Under the pieces are notes generated by a model that was not told where the DNA came from, ran no database searches, and saw only the letters and a program-made list of their open reading frames with translations. Of a stretch of DNA of 53,059 bases, positions 1 through 7,389 are shown piece after piece. The translations under genes and the position numbers were made by a program. This DNA is from Actinoplanes palleronii (lineage in GTDB: Bacteria; Actinomycetota; Actinomycetes; Mycobacteriales; Micromonosporaceae), in assembly GCF_016862315.1 (NCBI RefSeq), contig NZ_BOMS01000143.1, forward strand, positions 1-53,059, in the 5' to 3' direction. Within the stretch, counting starts at the first letter, position 1, and the number at the start of each line of letters is the position of its first letter.

Positions 1-42
1 GCCAGCAGTTAGCTACCCTCCGGAGGCGACGGAAATCGCACC

Positions 43-912
43 CTACCGCGCACCGGCCGGGTAGTGCTTGCGCAGGTCGGCGCTCGTCATCCGGTCGAGC
101 ATGCGGTCGGGCAGGAAGCGGGCGGCGCGGGTGAGCAGCGCGGCCGGGGCGCCGATCGTGTATCGGGTGCGGGGCCGGCGGGCCGTCACGGCCGTGGCGA
201 TGCGCCGGGCGGCGACGTCGGCGGTGACCCCGGCCTCGGTGAACGCGGCCACGTGGGTGGGCAGGGCCTGCACCATCCCGCCGTACCGAAGGAATTGCTC
301 TTTTGTCATCCGGGCGCCGAGGTCGCGGATGGCCGCGGTGCCGTGGCCGGCCATCGCGGTCTGCACGCCGCCGGGTTCGACCACCACCACCTGGACGCCG
401 TGACCGGCCAACTCGTTGCGCAGCGCGTCGCTGACGGCCTCCATCGCGAATTTGCTCGCGGCGTACGGGCCGTAGCCGGCCATCGACACCTTGCCGTTCA
501 GCGAGGTGATGTTGACGACCCGGCCGTGGCTGCGCACCAGGGCCGGCAGCAGGGCCTGGGTGATCGCGATGTGTCCGAAGACGTTCACCTCGAAGATCCG
601 CCGCCAGTCGTCGAGCGGCAGCACCTCGACCGGGCCGGCGCCCGGGATGCCGGCGTTGTTGACCAGCGCGCGCAGCGGTCGAAGGTCGTCGGTGATCCGG
701 GTGACCAGGGCCGCGATGTGGGCCGGGTCGGTGATGTCGAGCAGCACCGGTTCGATGCCGGGGGCGCGCAGGGCCTCGCCGTCCTGGTCGCGGCGGACGC
801 CGGCCAGCACGTGGAAGCCGCGTCGGGCCAGTTCCCGGGCGGTGGCCGCGCCCATGCCGGTGGAGGCGCCGCTGACGATGACGAGTTCGCGAGTTTCAGA
901 TGACGTTGTCAC
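43..912 (-). CDS. SDR family NAD(P)-dependent oxidoreductase
   Basis: A 289-residue classical short-chain dehydrogenase/reductase. The N-terminal cofactor motif SGASTGMG, the NNAG motif and the catalytic YxxxK (YAASK) are all visible, so it should be a soluble NAD(P)(H)-dependent oxidoreductase. The substrate is unknown. The frame can be extended to a TTG at 948, but I place the start at the GTG at 912. A TTGACA (952-947), 17-base spacer and CACCAT -10 lie seven bases ahead of that GTG, which fits a leaderless mRNA. It is divergent from a TetR-family gene and shares an operator cluster with it, so that repressor probably controls it. The 42 bases before its stop hold no gene. Confidence 0.9.
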   Translation of the reverse strand: MTTSSETRELVIVSGASTGMGAATARELARRGFHVLAGVRRDQDGEALRAPGIEPVLLDITDPAHIAALVTRITDDLRPLRALVNNAGIPGAGPVEVLPLDDWRRIFEVNVFGHIAITQALLPALVRSHGRVVNITSLNGKVSMAGYGPYAASKFAMEAVSDALRNELAGHGVQVVVVEPGGVQTAMAGHGTAAIRDLGARMTKEQFLRYGGMVQALPTHVAAFTEAGVTADVAARRIATAVTARRPRTRYTIGAPAALLTRAARFLPDRMLDRMTSADLRKHYPAGAR

Positions 913-969
913 CTGGATGATGGTGCCGCACTGAGATGACACTGTCAACCCGGTTGGGTGACGTTGTCA
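901..969. promoter_or_regulatory. Three TGACnnnGTCA operators between SDR and TetR genes
   Basis: The 11-base palindromes TGACGTTGTCA (901-911), TGACACTGTCA (937-947) and TGACGTTGTCA (959-969) occupy the divergent promoter. The middle one covers the -35 of the SDR gene, the first covers its start codon, and the third lies just upstream of the TAGGAT -10 (976-981) of the TetR gene. This arrangement is typical of TetR autorepression together with repression of the neighbour. Binding is inferred. Confidence 0.75.
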
Positions 970-988
970 GCTGGATAGGATGCGCGGC

Positions 989-1564
989 ATGGTCAGTCGC
1001 GTGGAATCCGCCGCCGCCACCCGTCGCGCCCTGCTCGGCGCCGCCGCGGAGCTGCTCGACGAGGGCGGGCCGGAGGCGGTGACGCTGCGCGAGGTGGGCG
1101 CGCGGGCCGGGGTGAGCCGCGGGGCGCCCTATCGGCACTTCGCCGACAAGGAGAACCTGCTGATCGCGGTGGGGGCGCAGGCGTGGGCCGGTCTCGGCGA
1201 ACGGACCGGGGAACTCCGCACCGACGCGGAGCTCCCGGTGGCGGCGAAGCTACGCGGCGCGCTGCTCGCGCTGATCGAGATCGGTCGTACGCAGCCGCAC
1301 CTCTACAAGGTGATGTTCAGCAATCCGCCCGGTGACCCGGCGGCGCTGGCGCGGGCTGCCCAGCACAGCCAGACCGAGTTCCTGGCGATCGTGGCCGCGC
1401 TGGTGGGCGAGGAGGCAGCCCGGCGGTACGGGGCGCTGCTGATCAGCAGCGCGAACGGGATCGCGGGGCTGGAGGTGAGCGGCCAGCTCGCCGACGAGAA
1501 GTGGGGCGGCGTGACCGCCGAGGACCTGGTGGACACGCTTGTCGACATGGTCGCCCGGGACTAG
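989..1564 (+). CDS. TetR/AcrR family transcriptional regulator
   Basis: A 191-residue TetR-type repressor. The N-terminal helix-turn-helix is clear (VTLREVGARAGVSRGAPYRH, about residues 32-51), followed by FADKENLL and a helical ligand-binding domain. An ATG at 980 is in frame, but it overlaps the -10 hexamer TAGGAT at 976-981. The ATG at 989 sits seven bases after that -10, the usual leaderless spacing in this window, so I chose it. It is divergent from the SDR gene across three TGACnnnGTCA palindromes and probably represses both genes. The inducer is unknown. Confidence 0.9.
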   Translation: MVSRVESAAATRRALLGAAAELLDEGGPEAVTLREVGARAGVSRGAPYRHFADKENLLIAVGAQAWAGLGERTGELRTDAELPVAAKLRGALLALIEIGRTQPHLYKVMFSNPPGDPAALARAAQHSQTEFLAIVAALVGEEAARRYGALLISSANGIAGLEVSGQLADEKWGGVTAEDLVDTLVDMVARD

Positions 1565-1566
1565 TC

Positions 1567-2142
1567 GTGTACTGGGATCCGATGCCGACGGTGGCCGCGT
1601 CTCCCCGGATACTGGTGGCCAACCGGGCCGAGCGGGAGCTGCTGCTCGGGCCGACGGAGAGGTATCTGCGCGGGCGTTGGGCTGACCGCGACTGGCGGAA
1701 CGTGCCCGGGCCGTTCTACGGCGCGCGCACCGACAACTGCTGGACGGGGCGGGAGATCGCGCCGGACCACGTGGTCTACGAGGACGAGTTCGGCAGCGAG
1801 ATCGTCTTCCGGCAGCCGCGGGACGCCGTCGAGGTCCGGCTCGTGCTGTCGGCCGCGTGGAACGATCCTTACGCGTCCTATGCGGTGGACGGGGACGCGC
1901 ATTGGACGCTGGACCTCGTACGAAAATGGTGGTCTGACCGGGACCGGCTGGCGGCCTGGATCGACGGACTTCAGCGAGCCTGGTCGGTCAGCGAGCGGGC
2001 CGATGAGCGCGACAACGCGGCGGGCCTGCGGGATTTCGGGCGGTACCTGGCCGGTGGGCTCGAGGGGGATCTCCGGGGGTACGGGTTCTGGCTGGACCAC
2101 CGGCGGGCGCCGCGGCCCGGTGAGACGCTTCCCGATCTTTAG
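1567..2142 (+). CDS. Conserved hypothetical protein
   Basis: A 191-residue soluble protein that I do not recognise. It is rich in Trp and Arg (for example LRGRWADRDWRNVPGPFYGA near residue 40), and has no signal peptide, membrane segment or known catalytic motif. The frame extends upstream to 1501 inside the TetR gene, but that part reads as low-complexity shadow. The GTG at 1567, three bases after the TetR stop, is the likely start, with an ATG at 1582 as the alternative. It probably forms an operon with the TetR gene. Its 3' end overlaps the convergent HEAT-repeat gene by four bases. Confidence 0.75.
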   Translation: MYWDPMPTVAASPRILVANRAERELLLGPTERYLRGRWADRDWRNVPGPFYGARTDNCWTGREIAPDHVVYEDEFGSEIVFRQPRDAVEVRLVLSAAWNDPYASYAVDGDAHWTLDLVRKWWSDRDRLAAWIDGLQRAWSVSERADERDNAAGLRDFGRYLAGGLEGDLRGYGFWLDHRRAPRPGETLPDL

Positions 2143-2582
2143 GCGCCCGCGTCGGTGAGCAGCCGGATGGCGCGGGCGGCGGCGGCTCGGACCCGGGGAG
2201 TCGGGTCGGCGGCGAGGCCGGCCAGCTCCGGCAGGGCGTCGCCGACCAGGTGCCGTGCGGCGACCTTGGCGGCCATCTCGCGGACCCGCCACGCCTCGTC
2301 GGCCAGCGCGGTCCGGACCGCGGGGACGGCGCGGTCGTCCCAGTTCCACAGCAGGCCGCGCAGACCCCAGACCCGCAGCCAGTAACGGTCATCGCGGGGC
2401 GGGCCGCCGATGAAGTGCCGCCCGGCCGGTCCGCCCAGCACCAGGATCATCCCGGGGTCGCCGCCGTCGTCCTCCGTGATCAGGCGCAGACATCCGGCGA
2501 CCACGGCAGCGGGGCCGCGCCGGAGGCATTCCGCCTCGATGCTCTGCCGGGGCGTGATGCCCCAGTGCGACGTGGTCGACAT
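2139..2582 (-). CDS. HEAT-repeat domain protein
   Basis: A 147-residue protein. The C-terminal half (about residues 80-145) consists of paired amphipathic helices typical of HEAT/armadillo-like repeats: AVPAVRTALADEAWRVREMA, then LPELAGLAADPTPRVRAAAA. Such repeats usually mediate protein-protein contacts, and no catalytic motif is visible. The ATG at 2582 lies seven bases after AACACT, a possible -10, so the mRNA may be leaderless. It is convergent with, and overlaps by four bases, the gene ending at 2142. Its specific role is unknown. Confidence 0.8.
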   Translation of the reverse strand: MSTTSHWGITPRQSIEAECLRRGPAAVVAGCLRLITEDDGGDPGMILVLGGPAGRHFIGGPPRDDRYWLRVWGLRGLLWNWDDRAVPAVRTALADEAWRVREMAAKVAARHLVGDALPELAGLAADPTPRVRAAAARAIRLLTDAGA

Positions 2583-2693
2583 GTGGGCCAGTGTTCCATC
2601 GCCCTGCAGTCAGCAGATCGGCGCCGTGGTGGGTGCCTGAACTGCGCCGAACCACAGGACCGGCACTCCGACTCGGTGCGGCAGTTGTCCGGG

Positions 2694-2870
2694 TCAGGGG
2701 TGCGCCGCGAGGTTCGTGAGGGGGACGACCTCGAGCACGTAGTCCTCGGCCAACCCGGCCAGCGCCTCGACGGCTCCGGGCGCCAGAGCTGCCGACGGGT
2801 CAGCGGCGACCTGCGCCGCCAGCGCCAGGATCACTGAGTCCAGTACGCCGTCGCTGCGGTGATCTGTCAC
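2694..2870 (-). CDS. Small hypothetical protein (58 aa)
   Basis: A 58-residue ORF starting with GTG at 2870. The composition looks like real protein: an acidic amphipathic segment (SVILALAAQVAADP, then VEALAGLAEDYVLEVVPL) with strong GC3 codon use. Support comes mainly from the promoter. TAGGCT lies six bases before the GTG, and a TTCAGC-N5-CTCAGC repeat (2905-2889) lies just upstream of that, the same box found at the two-component system. It has no recognisable domain or membrane segment. It is divergent from the PAP2 phosphatase and seems to share control with it. Confidence 0.55.
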   Translation of the reverse strand: MTDHRSDGVLDSVILALAAQVAADPSAALAPGAVEALAGLAEDYVLEVVPLTNLAAHP

Positions 2871-2876
2871 CGGCCG

Positions 2877-2954
2877 AGCCTACGAGGTGCTGAGATGACG
2901 CTGAACGAGCGCGCCGGCGGTTTCAGCCGGTTCACAGCGGGCCGCGGGCAGCCT
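2877..2954. promoter_or_regulatory. Divergent pair of response-regulator-type boxes (58-aa ORF / PAP2)
   Basis: On the minus strand, TTCAGC-N5-CTCAGC (2905-2889) precedes a TAGGCT -10 (2882-2877) and the GTG at 2870. On the plus strand, TTCAGC-N5-CACAGC (2922-2938) is followed after ten bases by CAGCCT (2949-2954) and, six bases later, the ATG at 2961. The 11-base direct-repeat period matches the boxes at the two-component system (8557-8597). Confidence 0.65.
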
Positions 2955-2960
2955 GCGACG

Positions 2961-3527
2961 ATGAACTACTGGCTGTTCGAACTGGTCAATGGTCGGGCAG
3001 GGCGCTCCGACGGTCTCGACGACGTGATGGAGTTCGTGGCGACCTGGCTGATCTACCCGGTCTTCGCGGTCGCCGGGGTGCTCGCCGCCCGGGCACTGTG
3101 GCAGCGGCGGATCCGCCCGGTGGTCGAGCTCGGCGCGGCGCTGGTGCTGGCGTTCCTCGGCGCGATCGGGATGTCGCACCTGAGCGGGCAGGTCCGTCCG
3201 TTCCAGAGCCACCAGGTCCACCAGCTGCTCGCCCACGATCCGGGGGTGTCGCTGCCGAGCGACCACGCGACCGCCGCGTTCACGATCGCGTGCGGCGTCT
3301 TCGTCTTCCTCAGCCGCCGGTGGGGTGTCGTGCTGGCCGTGGCGGCCGCGATGATCGGGCTGGCCCGGGTCTGGGCGGGCCTGCACTACCCGGGCGACAT
3401 CGCGGCCGGCGCCGCGCTCGGACTGCTCGCCGTCGGTCTGGTGGTGATCTGCGGCCGGGTGCGACCGGCGACCGCGCCCCCGGGGCGGCCGGGTGCGACC
3501 GGCGGCCGGGCCACCGCGGAGATCTGA
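2961..3527 (+). CDS. PAP2-family phosphatase, undecaprenyl-diphosphatase-like
   Basis: A 188-residue integral membrane lipid phosphatase. The three PAP2 motifs are visible: GQVRPFQ (C1), LPSDH (C2) and ARVWAGLHYPGD (C3, with the catalytic His and Asp). About five hydrophobic segments surround them. BcrC-type members dephosphorylate undecaprenyl diphosphate on the outer face of the membrane, and I infer that role here. An ATG at 2895 with a GAGG ribosome site is in frame. However, the regulator box and -10 at 2922-2954 lie between the two starts, and the family-like N-terminus MNYWLFELVNG begins at 2961. The gene is divergent from the 58-residue ORF and 12 bases upstream of fetB. Confidence 0.85.
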   Translation: MNYWLFELVNGRAGRSDGLDDVMEFVATWLIYPVFAVAGVLAARALWQRRIRPVVELGAALVLAFLGAIGMSHLSGQVRPFQSHQVHQLLAHDPGVSLPSDHATAAFTIACGVFVFLSRRWGVVLAVAAAMIGLARVWAGLHYPGDIAAGAALGLLAVGLVVICGRVRPATAPPGRPGATGGRATAEI

Positions 3528-3539
3528 CACAGTGCCCGG

Positions 3540-4292
3540 ATGAACCAGCCGACGATCTCGATGGGACCTGTGCTCGGCGTGGTCCTCGCGGCCCTCACGC
3601 TGATCGCGGTCGCGGCAGCGCTCGCCGGCCGGCTCGGGGTGAGCCGGGCCGTGGTCACCGCCACGGCCCGGGCCGTCGTGCAACTCGGACTGGTCTCGCT
3701 GCTGATCGCGGCGGTGCTGCGGAGGTGGTGGTCGACCGCCGGGTTCATCGTGCTGATGGTGCTGGTCGCGGCGGTCACCTCGGCCCGCCGGGTCAGCACG
3801 CTGCGCCTCGGCTGGCTGGTGATCGTGCCGATCGTGGCCGGGGCGCTGAGCGCCGGGCTGGTGATCGTCGCTTCCGGCACTGTGCCGCGCAGCGAGGTGG
3901 CGGTGCTGCCGATCGCCGGGATCCTGATCGGCGGCGCGATGACCGCGACGTCGCTGTCCGGCCGCCGTGCCCTCGACGAGCTGCGGAACCGGCACGGTGA
4001 ATACGAGGCGGCCCTGGCGCTGGGTTTCCTGCCCCGCGACGCCGCGCTCGAGGTGTGCCGGCCGACCGCCGGGCAGGCGCTGATGCCCGCTTTGGATCAG
4101 ACCCGGACGGTCGGTCTGGTGACGCTGCCCGGCGCGTTCGTCGGGGTGCTGCTCGGCGGCGGGTCCGCGGTGCAGGCCGGGGCGACCCAGCTGCTGGTGC
4201 TGGTCGGGCTGCTGGCCGCCGAGGCGATCGCGGCCGCGGTCGCCCTCGAACTGGTCGCGGGCAGCCTGGTCGGCCGTCTGTCCCCGCGCTGA
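3540..4292 (+). CDS. fetB: ABC transporter permease, FetB/UPF0014 family
   Basis: A 250-residue polytopic membrane protein with about seven hydrophobic segments and the UPF0014 signature: ARAVVQLGLVSLLIAAVL near residue 45, a central GAMTATSLSGRRALDEL, and LGFLPRDAALEVCRPT. In E. coli FetB pairs with the ATPase FetA to export iron. No ATPase is encoded next to it here, so the partner must lie elsewhere. It follows the PAP2 gene by 12 bases and is convergent with an FTR1-type iron importer, so iron movement in both directions is coded at this spot. Three in-frame TGA codons mark its 3' end. Confidence 0.85.
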   Translation: MNQPTISMGPVLGVVLAALTLIAVAAALAGRLGVSRAVVTATARAVVQLGLVSLLIAAVLRRWWSTAGFIVLMVLVAAVTSARRVSTLRLGWLVIVPIVAGALSAGLVIVASGTVPRSEVAVLPIAGILIGGAMTATSLSGRRALDELRNRHGEYEAALALGFLPRDAALEVCRPTAGQALMPALDQTRTVGLVTLPGAFVGVLLGGGSAVQAGATQLLVLVGLLAAEAIAAAVALELVAGSLVGRLSPR

Positions 4293-4334
4293 AGCCCGCC
4301 CTCTCTGCGCTGAAGCCGGCTCTCTCTGCGCTGA
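4286..4334 (+). repeat. 21-base tandem repeat at the fetB stop
   Basis: Two near-identical 21-base units (4286-4306, 4307-4327) and the start of a third cover the end of fetB. Each unit carries GCTGA, so the unit length of seven codons gives three in-frame TGA stops (4290, 4311, 4332). It is probably a small slippage duplication. Confidence 0.6.
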
Positions 4335-4353
4335 CCCCCGGACCGATCGGGGG
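4335..4353. terminator. Hairpin between convergent fetB and efeU
   Basis: CCCCCG (4335-4340) and CGGGGG (4348-4353) form a six-base GC stem with a seven-base loop, between two convergent genes. There is no T-tract, which is common for actinobacterial terminators. It could serve both directions. Confidence 0.5.
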
Positions 4354-4359
4354 CCGGAT

Positions 4360-5193
4360 TCAGGCGGGCGTCACTGCCCGCTTCGCCGCCGGCCGCAAAA
4401 ACAAGATCAAGATCAAGATGGCGTACGTCAGCCACGCCGCGATCTCCAGCACCGTGGCCGACGAGGTCACGTTGATCGTGGCGGCGAGCACCGTCCCGTA
4501 CCAGGAGGTCGGCGCGATCGTGGCCGACCAGTCGTAGGCGACCGCCGTCGAGCCCGGCAGCAGGCCGGCGACCTGGAACCCGTGCACCGCGTACTTCGCG
4601 ATCCCGGCGGCGACCAGCACCAGCAGCACGCCGGTGCCGGTGAACAGGCGGCCGAGGTTGACCCGGGCCACCGCGGCGTACATCAGCACGCCCAGCAGCA
4701 CCGCGGAGCCCACGCCGGCCAGCATGCCCAGCAGCGGGGCGACGGTCTCGCTGGCGGCCTGCGCGGCCGAGAAGACCAGCAGCACCATCTCGACGCTCTC
4801 CCGGATCACCGCGACGAACGCGAGCGCCGCGACGGCGAACCGGCCCAGCCCGAGCGCCTCGGTGAGCTTGCCGGTCAACTCGGTCTTGATGGTGCGGGCG
4901 CTGCTGCGCATCCAGAAGATCATCCAGGTGACCATGGCGACCGCGACCAGCGAGGTGATCGCCTCGAACAGCTCGAGGCGCACACCGGAGAGCACCGAGG
5001 TGGCCACGTAGGTGAGGATCGCGCCGAGCGCCGCGGCGCAGAGCAGGGCGAGCACGACGCCGGCCCAGAGCGGGAGCAGGCCGTCCCGGCGCTGGGAGCG
5101 GGCCAGTAGCGTGACCAGGATCGAGACGACCAGCGCGGCCTCCAAGCCGTCGCGCAGGCCGATGAGATAGCTGGCGAAGAACGCGCCGCCCAC
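4360..5193 (-). CDS. efeU: FTR1-family high-affinity iron permease (EfeU-like)
   Basis: A 277-residue membrane protein with about seven transmembrane segments. The two REXXE-type iron motifs are present: RDGLEA near the N-terminus and RESVE about halfway. The family imports iron across the cytoplasmic membrane, usually with EfeO and EfeB, which are not adjacent here. The frame opens at a TTG (5205), but GGAG followed by six bases leads to the GTG at 5193, which I prefer. A DtxR/IdeR-like 19-mer (5210-5228) and a CCTACAnnnTGTAGG palindrome (5242-5256) lie just upstream, so iron and a second regulator probably control it. It is convergent with fetB. Confidence 0.88.
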   Translation of the reverse strand: MGGAFFASYLIGLRDGLEAALVVSILVTLLARSQRRDGLLPLWAGVVLALLCAAALGAILTYVATSVLSGVRLELFEAITSLVAVAMVTWMIFWMRSSARTIKTELTGKLTEALGLGRFAVAALAFVAVIRESVEMVLLVFSAAQAASETVAPLLGMLAGVGSAVLLGVLMYAAVARVNLGRLFTGTGVLLVLVAAGIAKYAVHGFQVAGLLPGSTAVAYDWSATIAPTSWYGTVLAATINVTSSATVLEIAAWLTYAILILILFLRPAAKRAVTPA

Positions 5194-5209
5194 GGGTGTC
5201 TCCAAGCAG

Positions 5210-5228
5210 TTAGCCGAGCCTTACCTGA
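5210..5228 (-). promoter_or_regulatory. Putative IdeR/DtxR iron box upstream of efeU
   Basis: On the minus strand, TCAGGTAAGGCTCGGCTAA matches the IdeR consensus TTAGGTTAGGCTAACCTAA at 14 of 19 positions. It ends 17 bases before the GTG start of an iron permease. A TTGACG that could serve as -35 lies just upstream. Iron-dependent repression is inferred from the match and the gene's function. Confidence 0.6.
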
Positions 5229-5234
5229 CTGCCG

Positions 5235-5975
5235 TCAAACTCCTACAGACTGTAGGTCGATGTCAAGTCCGTGCTCGTGCAGGGGGCCGACCGTGAAGCC
5301 CCGGGCCCGGCAGTGGACCAGGATCGCGGGCAGGGCGCCGAGCATCGACTCGTAGGCACCCGGCGCGGCGCTGTGGTCGCTGTCGTGCAGCAGGATCGTG
5401 CCGCCGCCGGACAGCCCGCGTCGCACCGCCCGGAACACCGAGTCGGGGGTGGCCGCCGCGGTCCAGTCCCGGCCCCACGCGGTCCAGAGCACCGGGGTCA
5501 GGCCGAGCCGGCGGGCGCCGAGCAGGGCGGCGGTGCTGGCCACCCCGTAGGGCGGGCGCCACCAGCGGGGCTGCCTGCCGGTCACCGCGGTGACTGCGGC
5601 GGTGGCCCGGGACAGGTCTTCGAGGGTCTCGGCGGGACCGCGTTTGATCAGCAGGCGGTGGTCGTACCCATGAATGGCGATCTCGTGGCCCTCGGCCGCG
5701 ACCGACCGGGCGACCTCGGGGTGTTCCTCGGCCATCCGGCCGAGCAGGAAGAACGTCGCCCGGATGCCGTGCGCGTCGAGCATCCGCAGCAGGCGCGGGG
5801 TGGCGTCGGGGTGCGGGCCGTCGTCGAAGGTCAGCGCGACGTGACCGGGCGCGCCGATGCCGGACAGCTGCGGGAACAGGCGCCGGCGGACCGGCCCGAT
5901 CGCGGCGAGTGCCGGGCCGGCGTGCGCGGCCGCGACGGCGGCGAGCAGCCCGGCGCCGGTGGAGGTGAGGTTCAT
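5235..5975 (-). CDS. Polysaccharide deacetylase family protein
   Basis: A 246-residue NodB-homology (CE4) enzyme. The motifs run in order: TFDDGPHPD (motif 1, catalytic Asp), HGYDH (motif 2, metal ligands), RPPYG (motif 3) and LLHDSDH (motif 5). The N-terminus has a short hydrophobic Ala-rich stretch that may be a signal or anchor. The family removes N- or O-acetyl groups from cell-surface polysaccharides. It is the last gene of a three-gene operon with a glycolipid-type glycosyltransferase and a small membrane protein, so the substrate may be an envelope glycan or glycolipid. GAAAGG lies ahead of the ATG. Confidence 0.88.
   Translation of the reverse strand: MNLTSTGAGLLAAVAAAHAGPALAAIGPVRRRLFPQLSGIGAPGHVALTFDDGPHPDATPRLLRMLDAHGIRATFFLLGRMAEEHPEVARSVAAEGHEIAIHGYDHRLLIKRGPAETLEDLSRATAAVTAVTGRQPRWWRPPYGVASTAALLGARRLGLTPVLWTAWGRDWTAAATPDSVFRAVRRGLSGGGTILLHDSDHSAAPGAYESMLGALPAILVHCRARGFTVGPLHEHGLDIDLQSVGV
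5242..5256. promoter_or_regulatory. CCTACAnnnTGTAGG palindrome, copy 1 (efeU side)
   Basis: CCTACAG-A-CTGTAGG is a perfect 15-base inverted repeat with seven-base arms. It overlaps the last codons of the deacetylase and lies 48 bases upstream of the efeU start. Two more copies occur at 10230-10244 and 26793-26807, both at start-proximal promoters. Confidence 0.65.
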
Positions 5976-6012
5976 CGAGGTGCCTTTCGAAAGCGGGGGA
6001 ACGACGAGCGGA

Positions 6013-7164
6013 TCAGAAGTAGGACGCGGCGCGGGTGAAGAGCGTGCGCCGGGCCGGGGCCGGGTGCGCGGGGACGCGGTCGGGCAGGCCGATGACGTCG
6101 GCGGCGTCCGGGTCGGCGCCCGAGGCGGCGAAGACCTCCTGCTGGACGGCGGCGGCCGCGCCGGAGAGCGCCGACTGCACCGCCGCGGCGAGTTCGCCGG
6201 GCGTGCCGGGCCAGGGGGAGAGCCGCGCCGCCGCGAGGACCGCGGCGTTGGCCGCGCCGTGCCCCGGCAGACAGCGATAACTGATCACCGGGATCCCGCT
6301 GGCCAGCGCCTCCACGCTGGACAGGCCGCCGGCGTTGTGGACCGCGACGTCGGCGGCGCGCAGCAGCGACGGCATCTCGTCGACCCAGCCGAGCGCGATC
6401 GCCGAGCCGCTGCGGTGCAGCCGGCCACGCAGCGTCTCGTTGCGGCCGCAGACCACCACCGGCAGGGCCGCCCCGGTGCGGGCGATGTCGGTGGCGGTCT
6501 GCTCGACGTCGCCGACCCCCCACGAACCGGCGATCACCACGGCGAGGCGTTCGTCGGCCGGGAGCCCGAGACGGCGCCGTACGGCGTCGCGCTCGGCGCG
6601 GTCGTGCACCGGCCGGAACGCCGGGTCGACGATCGGCGACACCGCCAGGGCCGGGGCGTCCATGGCGTGGATCTGCTCGGCGGTGGCCCGGCCGGGCGCC
6701 AGGTGCACGTCCACGCCGCCGGCCACGCAGAGCGGGTGCACCGACGGGTCGGTCATCACCGCGGCGACCGGAACAGCCAGCCGCCCGGACCGGCGCAGCC
6801 GCCCGAGGACCTGACTGGCGAGGGGATAGGTGGAGACCACCGCGACGGCGTCGGTGCCGATCGCGGCCAGCATCCGGGTCGCGGCCAGGCCCGCGGACAG
6901 CCCACCGGCGCCGGCGCCGAGGCGCGGCCCGGCCATCGCGTCGAGCAGCCATCCCCAGCTGGCCGGCATGGTGCGCAGCTGGCGGGCGTAGGCGTCGCGC
7001 AGCGTCGCACCGAGCCCGGCGGGCAGCATGTCGAGGAAGTCGTGGCGGACCGAGGGGATGCCGCGTTCGGCCAGCCGGCGGGCGAGCTCGCGGGCGGCGC
7101 CGTCGTGGCCGGCGCCGATGCTCGCCGAGAAGATCACCACCGGGCCGGGTGCGGTCACGGTCAC
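6013..7164 (-). CDS. MGDG synthase/MurG-like glycosyltransferase
   Basis: A 383-residue GT28-type glycosyltransferase. The N-terminal domain begins with VVIFSASIGAGHDGAA, the GxGH lipid-acceptor motif of monogalactosyldiacylglycerol synthases. The C-terminal domain carries GSWGVGD and the nucleotide-sugar-binding stretch VAVHNAGGLSSVEALA. It probably adds a sugar to diacylglycerol or a similar membrane lipid on the inner leaflet. The frame opens at 7437, but that extra part is the antisense-like shadow of the preceding gene. The GTG at 7164 overlaps the upstream TGA (GTGA), which indicates translational coupling. The deacetylase follows 37 bases downstream. Confidence 0.87.
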   Translation of the reverse strand: MTVTAPGPVVIFSASIGAGHDGAARELARRLAERGIPSVRHDFLDMLPAGLGATLRDAYARQLRTMPASWGWLLDAMAGPRLGAGAGGLSAGLAATRMLAAIGTDAVAVVSTYPLASQVLGRLRRSGRLAVPVAAVMTDPSVHPLCVAGGVDVHLAPGRATAEQIHAMDAPALAVSPIVDPAFRPVHDRAERDAVRRRLGLPADERLAVVIAGSWGVGDVEQTATDIARTGAALPVVVCGRNETLRGRLHRSGSAIALGWVDEMPSLLRAADVAVHNAGGLSSVEALASGIPVISYRCLPGHGAANAAVLAAARLSPWPGTPGELAAAVQSALSGAAAAVQQEVFAASGADPDAADVIGLPDRVPAHPAPARRTLFTRAASYF

Positions 7165-7382
7165 CACGACGACCGGGCCAGGGCCGGCCGGTCGCGGCGG
7201 GTGACGCCGAGGTAGGCGACGATCCCGAGGACGGCGGCCAGGAAGACCAGGCTGGTCAGCACCGTGCCCAGCGCGAAGGTGAACAGGATGGCCAGCCAGG
7301 AGAACGCCTCGCGGCGCGGGGCATCGACCGCGTGGATCGACAGGACCTTGCTCAGGTAGCCCCGAACGGATCTGCTCGTCAT
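7161..7382 (-). CDS. Small membrane protein (73 aa)
   Basis: A 73-residue protein with one long or two short hydrophobic segments (FSWLAILFTFALGTVLTSLV and the following FLAAVLGIVAYLGV) after a basic N-terminus. I recognise no family. The ATG at 7382 is seven bases after CAGTGT, which itself lies ten bases after a TTCAGC-N5-CTCAAC box, so this is the first gene of the operon and is probably leaderless. Its stop overlaps the start of the glycosyltransferase. It could help anchor or regulate that enzyme, but that is a guess from linkage only. Confidence 0.75.
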   Translation of the reverse strand: MTSRSVRGYLSKVLSIHAVDAPRREAFSWLAILFTFALGTVLTSLVFLAAVLGIVAYLGVTRRDRPALARSSW

Positions 7383-7389
7383 GGCCGGG

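Noticed and set aside
980..988. Upstream ATG start for the TetR gene
   Set aside because: It overlaps the -10 hexamer TAGGAT at 976-981; the next ATG has the usual leaderless spacing.
2895..2960. Start of the PAP2 gene at 2895 with a GAGG site
   Set aside because: The regulator box and -10 lie downstream of it, and the family-like N-terminus begins at 2961. It remains possible if a second promoter exists.
2880..3995. Long minus-strand ORF opposite the PAP2 and fetB genes
   Set aside because: The composition is Arg/Asp/His-rich shadow of the plus-strand coding frame, with no domain.
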